Shown one piece after another: positions 59,167-64,000 of a stretch of DNA of 64,000 nucleotides. The notes below the pieces were generated by a model that did no database searches, had not been told where the DNA came from, and was given only the letters and a program-made list of their open reading frames with translations. The translations under genes and the position numbers were made by a program. Source of the stretch: Zerene cesonia (taxonomy: Eukaryota; Arthropoda; Insecta; Lepidoptera; Pieridae); NCBI RefSeq assembly GCF_012273895.1, contig NC_052126.1, positions 1,873,218 to 1,937,217 of the forward strand, in the 5' to 3' direction. Each line of letters begins with the position of its first letter. Within the stretch, counting starts at the first letter, position 1.

Positions 59167-61050
59167 GTTGTAATTAATATAGTATAATTTAATTATTATG
59201 AAACGAAGAGGAGTGAATAATAAGGGGGTAATAAAAATTAATAAATTCAAATTAATGCAGCCGCGAACTATGAATGAAAATGCAAATTATTGAAAAAAAA
59301 AATATAAGAGTCCGTGCGAACTAGCTACTAGGGTTTGCACTTAAAAGTTTTTAAATTTATAGTGCTTGGTAGTGAGTTGATATTTTTTTATGTTGACTTC
59401 GTTATTCGAATGGTGCTTTTATATTTTTATAGTTATATAAACAAACTTCAAATTCACCGCACTTACAAACAATACTGAATAAGTGTGAGAGTTAAAGTTA
59501 CAACCTTTAATGTATTGTGTTCTATTTCAACAATAACTACCCACACTACCGATATAATTACAATTTATTTTACAACAGTATTACTAAATTGAATAGTGAA
59601 ATTCAAATTTCAGAATTGTAATTGTAATAAATCAAGAGAAAATCTAAATACAACAACCTCACGTGAGTATGTTTAGGAAAATTCGTTAAAAGGGTTGTCG
59701 AATCACGATGTAACAATTAAAGTAGTTTACATAAATTACGTACACGCACATGACAAAAGTACCAACTAATAATTGTTACAGCCCTGACTTTAAACTCGGG
59801 GCTTTCCGCCCTAATGACTGGATGTTGAAAAATATTGCGCCTTTTATGAGGTTCATGACACACATTTCACAATTTTAAAGCTCGTTGGGAGTTATGAGCT
59901 TTATAGTTGCGAAAATGTTTAACTAGTTGTTGAGAAGACGTCTCCACACTACATTGTATTGTTTAGTTTCGAAGTTAAAATGTAAGACTGGTTATTATTT
60001 AAAGTCGCATTTAAAGTGTGTTTGTATGACATAAATGTGAAAATAGTGAATAAAGGTGTCATGCATTACAGGTATAATATATATCATATCATAATAACTG
60101 TATAACTATTTTTTTTTCTTACTTTCGTGGATGTGGAATAATAATATATCCAGCACTTATACTAAAAAGGAATATAATATACCTATATGATAAATAAATG
60201 AAATTAAATCTTGGGACAAACAGTTCTTCTTTCACACCGCAACAGAGCAGTTATATGTTATGAATTTTTCATCTAGAGAGTCCCATGTCTACCATTTAAT
60301 TCCCATATATTATGTCAATTGAAGTGATTTGATCTACTTATAATCAAGGGGAAACATAATATTATACCCATTATGATGCGCATTGGAAATTCTAATATTA
60401 ATAAATTTTGATAGATGGCGCTATATTAAAAGTGTGACTATCGTAACAGCAAAACTTTTAGATCATGCCACCAGTGACGCCTCGGACATTAGCAACTAGT
60501 TAGTACAATAAATATGAAAAACACACATATGATGTAATTATTTATTTAATGTTCACTTGGAATGGAAAATAGAAAATAAAAGGCTCATAATTAAAAATAT
60601 AAAACTGAGCCTCTTACTGTTTTTCCATAAAACAAAAAATGTAATCTATTCATCTGTATGCGACAGATGGGCTGATATAAGAATTTTTAAAAAACCTTGA
60701 TGTACTCAATAATAATTGTTATTTCTATTACTTCTTAAATACATTATCAAATAATTGTAACACAATGAAGGCCTTATTGCAATATAATTCATTGTAAAAG
60801 AGACTAATCTTTTCCAAGATTATATTGTTTTATTGATTTTATTAGAAATACCTAGGGGTAGTAGCTTAACTTGCAAATAGCCTTGTATGTACTATGTATT
60901 CATATAATTTAAAAAGACTCTTATTCTCTTCTTCGTGACATCTGACGTCTGACAATTGACATTTGATATTATTTTGAACTCACAAATTTTTAGGTTATTC
61001 TTGGAAATTATTTTTATTTGTGATTTTCTCAATTGTTATAAAAAAAAGCA

Positions 61051-61167
61051 ATGCCGCTGCCCCCAGCTAGTGGAACGGGCAAATACTACGCCTTAGCCGC
61101 AAAATCCATTCGTTTAATCCGCCAAGGATGTACAAATAGGCCATTCTTTCACATTTCAGTTACTCAG
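61051..61167 (+). CDS. mRpS16: mRpS16 exon 1
   Basis: 39 codons from ATG (MPLPPASGTGKYYALAAKSI, RLIRQGCTNRPFFHISVTQ), donor GTATTT, phase 0. The short N-terminal extension before the S16 core would carry the import information. Confidence 0.94.
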
Positions 61168-62166
61168 GTATTTACTACTAAGTAACACATTAAATAATTT
61201 ACAAGATCATTACTAAATTTATACTAAGCATGTTAAAGTGTTGTGAGCGTTATTTCCTATAATTTATTTATTTATCCTTACTGTTTGAGATTAATATATG
61301 TTTATTTTTAGCATAATAAATGTCAGTCACACATAGTTCCATATACCATTAATTAAAATAAACAGTAGCTTTAGTCTGCACTATTACTTGCTGAATACTC
61401 ATACCTCTCAATAATAAATTAATTGGTTATGTCTATACCTAATCATACAAAATTGGTAGTATACTCAGTACTCACTGTCACAGGTAGTTCTTACCGATGC
61501 CAACAAGAAGATTCTTAATATAAACTGCATTTTTTCGTGGCAATAAGTAATATCTACTTTATGCATTATTGCCCCTATTGCAGCGCAAACGTCTCAACAG
61601 CCAGCCAGTTATAGAACAGTTGGGTACATATGACCCCATGCCCAACATCCACAATGAAAAACTTGTTGCACTCAATTTAGAAAGAATAAAGTATTGGTTA
61701 GGGCAAGGGGCACATGTCACACCTCCCGTTGCCGAGTTATTAGGTATGGTATAAGTTACTGCAATATATAGGAATAATAAATAATGAAAGTTATGTATGG
61801 CAGGTATAAGAAAGCTTTCTGTAATGTATGTGTTTACTTAAATTAAAAGCTATATTATGGCAATGTTTATGAAAAAAATGCAATTCCCAAATCCCCATTG
61901 TGGGATTTTGGGCAAATGCATTAATTCAATCAATCACTGATTGATTTTCTTTATCAACAAGTTGGTGATAAGCCTTCTGTGTCCTGTCAGGGGAACTCTT
62001 TCTTACTTAGTCATCATAATATATTACTGAAGTTTAATTGTATTTTTTAGGTTTAGCAGGATTCTTTCCAATCCATCCACGAACATATATGACTGCTTGG
62101 AGAAATAGGAAAGCAGAAAAAGAAAGAATAATAAAAGAAGCAGAAGAAGCTGCTAAAAGTTCATAG
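61051..62166 (+). CDS. mRpS16: Mitochondrial ribosomal protein S16 (mS16/bS16m), gene-level entry, three exons
   Basis: Exons 61051-61167, 61584-61743 and 62051-62166 join (phases 0 and 1, GT-AG) to 130 residues. The bS16 hallmarks are present: SIRLIRQGCTNRPFFHISVT in the first strand region, PVIEQLGTYDPMPN, then LNLERIKYWLGQGAHVTPPV and AELLGLAGFFPIHPRTYMTAW. Length and the basic, Ala/Glu-rich tail fit animal mitochondrial S16, a structural protein of the mitoribosome small subunit (nuclear-encoded, imported). The start ATG at 61051 follows AAAAAAAGCA and is the first in frame. AATAAA at 62196-62201 is the likely polyadenylation signal. Confidence 0.96.
61584..61743 (+). CDS. mRpS16: mRpS16 exon 2
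   Basis: 160 nt, acceptor CTATTGCAG, donor GTATGG, phase 0 to 1. Encodes RKRLNSQPVIEQLGTYDPMP and LERIKYWLGQGAHVTPPVAE, the conserved middle of S16. Confidence 0.95.
62051..62166 (+). CDS. mRpS16: mRpS16 exon 3
   Basis: Acceptor TTTTTTAG, phase 1 entry, 37 full codons and TAG. LAGFFPIHPRTYMTAWRNRK then AEKERIIKEAEEAAKSS, the charged tail typical of the mitochondrial form. Confidence 0.94.
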
Positions 62167-62195
62167 ATTTAAGACATGTAGTTTTTATAATAGTT

Positions 62196-62201
62196 AATAA
62201 A
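62196..62201 (+). terminator. polyadenylation signal of mRpS16
   Basis: AATAAA thirty bases after the mRpS16 stop codon, followed by a T-rich region. Confidence 0.6.
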
Positions 62202-62496
62202 ATTGTAGATAATGTTATTTTTGTGTTTGAATACTTCCTCCACATAATTTTTTAGAACAATGAAAGAAAAAATGAAAGTCCAACCTAACTATTGTGTTAT
62301 ATAGTAACATATATTGATATGTACATGTATAGTTTTCCTTCCTAACTTGTCACATTAAATTTTTTTTTATATGTTACGAAATCTTAGTTTTCATGTATAA
62401 CTGAATTATTTTTATCAACTTGTGACACCTAAATATTGATTTATCTGACAATTTAAGTGCTAATATTTTCTTGTTTGATTTACGCGAGTATTATAC

Positions 62497-62657
62497 ATTT
62501 AGAAATTAAAAACTTTTTACCAGATTTTAAACGCGATTTATATACAGACTGTTAATCTCCCCGTGACCACGCTCGCTGTAAAGTGTTCGAAACGTCGGGT
62601 TAATAATATAATGAATAAGTCGCGTTTAAAATCCGTTAAAGTTTTTAATTTCTAAAT
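62497..62657. mobile_element. foldback/MITE-like element with about 41-bp terminal inverted repeats
   Basis: Left arm ATTTAGAAATTAAAAACTTT...GATTTTAAACGCGA pairs with right arm TCGCGTTTAAAATC...AAAGTTTTTAATTTCTAAAT. Loop carries GACCACGCTCGCTGTAAAGT and TTCGAAACGTCGGG. No coding capacity. Confidence 0.7.
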
Positions 62658-62837
62658 TCAAGTGTTGTTTCAGATGGCCTACTGAATTTATTTTTACCGT
62701 GAGGCTTACTAAGGTTAATTTGACAGCAAGGTTGATGTTATTTCCTAACTATATCAATAAAAGATAAATTACGTTGCAATACATGTTATATTAATAGAAA
62801 TTTTTAGCTCTGTTAATATACATAGAAACTCATAATT

Positions 62838-62966
62838 GAAATGATATAAGCTATCCTTTCCTTTAAGTTGGATCAAACTGCACATGGTGTGGAATTTTGA
62901 CTAAAATCGGTTGAGTAGTTTATGAGTCCATCGTGGACAATGTGACACGTAATTTATGTATATATA
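62838..62966 (-). mobile_element. family D repeat fragment
   Basis: AAGTTGGATCAAACTGCACA, AAAATCGGTTGAGTAGTTTA and GTCCATCGTGGACAATGTGA. Confidence 0.55.
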
Positions 62967-63759
62967 GATTGGACTGTTCCTATTATATGACAGAACATAC
63001 AAAATAGTGCGTAAGTACTAGTTTCATTACCATTCAACATGAAGATAAGTAAAAAATAAAACAAAATATACAATGAATTCCTTTTTATTTGCGTGAAAAA
63101 ATGACATTATAGTAATTCCTTGCGTGAATATTATTTAGTAGACAGATACGAGGCATACAACATGGATTTGCAGTTCAAGCGTAGAAAAAACTACACGATT
63201 TATCGAAAAACCGGGGTTACCATTTTATACCACAAGTGTTCACACTTAAATGCTCTATAATTGGCGACACTTAAAGCATATTACAATCTGTGCGAAAATC
63301 CACAAAAACTAAAAAAACATGGTCTTTTATTCAAACTTAACAATACGAAAAATACTAACATTCCTTGAGCTACTTATATTATTATACAATAAAAGAAAAC
63401 ACAGGAAATTCATTGCCTTGGGGTCTTATGAAGAAAACTAGGAAAAATCGAAGTCACTTAAGCTAGGATTTTAAAAAAGATCAAGTCAGAAAGCGATACA
63501 CTAACGATTTTATACTAAGACAGTCGAAGTAATACAAAACTTAATTAATACAGATGTTTCCGAACCGTTAAGCCTACCCAAATACCCAATGAATAAGAAA
63601 CAAGATTGTAGAAAAATATTTTATTAGAAGTAGATCACTTATTTCGATGTACTAAGTTGTCTATGGTATTTTTTTTATCTGTGGCGGCAAGTGTTGCAAG
63701 CGTTCAAAGTGCTGTATTTGGTGTTTTGTACTTTTCCTCCGATAATTAAATTACATGAT

Positions 63760-63800
63760 CTAGTTGTTCTTCCTTACAGCATCAGCTACCAGGCGAGAAG
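63760..63800 (-). CDS. putative last coding exon of an unidentified minus-strand gene
   Basis: A strong acceptor (TTTTTTTTTCAG on the minus strand) is followed by CT and then twelve codons, SRLVADAVRKNN, and TAG. The rest of the gene would lie beyond 64000. The following 700 bases are free of recognised repeats and contain an AATAAA (minus strand, near 63085), fitting a long 3' UTR. I do not recognise the protein from this fragment. It may be chance. Confidence 0.4.
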
Positions 63801-64000
63801 CTGAAAAAAAAAGATTATTACAAAACCATGTTGACATATACGAGTATATAATATATATTTTTAATACAGTGCAGATCTTTTATGTTCGTAGTTAAAGTTA
63901 TAAAAATAACAGCCGCTTTTGTGTTATTTTAATTGTTTAATAGAAATTAGTACTAGGAAAAGTTGTCCAGAAGTTCGTGCAAGTAATAATTAATTAATTA

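Larger units (their letters stand above)
56305..61050. other. intergenic region between brp 5' end and mRpS16
   Basis: AT-rich; contains a family D repeat (57698-57872) and a SINE (58890-59166). An upstream brp exon and promoter may be here but none is recognisable. Upstream of mRpS16 no TATA box is evident. Confidence 0.5.

Overview
This is eukaryotic, almost certainly lepidopteran, nuclear DNA. It is AT-rich, with GT-AG introns, insect-style microsatellites and many short dispersed repeats of the moth and butterfly type. The repeats are non-autonomous Helitrons with 5' TC, a 3' hairpin and CTAG, plus tRNA-headed SINEs, a decayed LINE and foldback elements. Two assembly gaps are present (40601-40902 and 54192-55191). 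All coordinates and splice sites were read by hand; homology statements rest on knowledge of the families, not on a search.

The minus strand from about 56.1 kb down to 17.4 kb is one large gene, bruchpilot (brp), the insect ERC/ELKS/CAST active-zone scaffold. Seventeen exons (one of them, exon 5, probably a cassette) join in consistent phase. Without exon 5 they give a product of about 1745 residues, close to the 1740 of Drosophila BRP, ending in the BRP tip FLKSFF at 20257-20292. Exon 1 has no in-frame ATG, so the true start is unresolved. A GC-rich stretch with an NRF1-like palindrome lies just upstream.

Downstream of the BRP terminal exon, on the same strand, lie four more exons (19621 to 17422) that splice in frame from the same donor. 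They encode 368 residues resembling the C-terminal part of vertebrate ELKS, which fly BRP lacks: the RIELEEALRES/SEREK coil, the AISEKDxxIAxLE Rab-binding (FIP-RBD-like) segment, and a PDZ-ligand-like end, IIWVS. Exon 5 (34536-34799) also encodes an ELKS-like segment not found in the fly core protein. The locus therefore seems able to make BRP-tipped and ELKS-tipped proteins by choice of 3' exon. This is the most interesting finding here.

On the plus strand, 61051-62166 is the complete three-exon gene for mitochondrial ribosomal protein S16 (130 residues). At 63760-63800 a short minus-strand reading frame with a strong acceptor looks like the last coding exon of an unidentified gene that continues past the window.

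The rest (1-17 kb, the 18-kb first brp intron, 56.3-61 kb, 62.2-63.7 kb) is AT-rich non-coding DNA. It holds a dense graveyard of Helitron-like elements, especially at 4.1-11 kb, and includes one nested insertion and one mosaic element.
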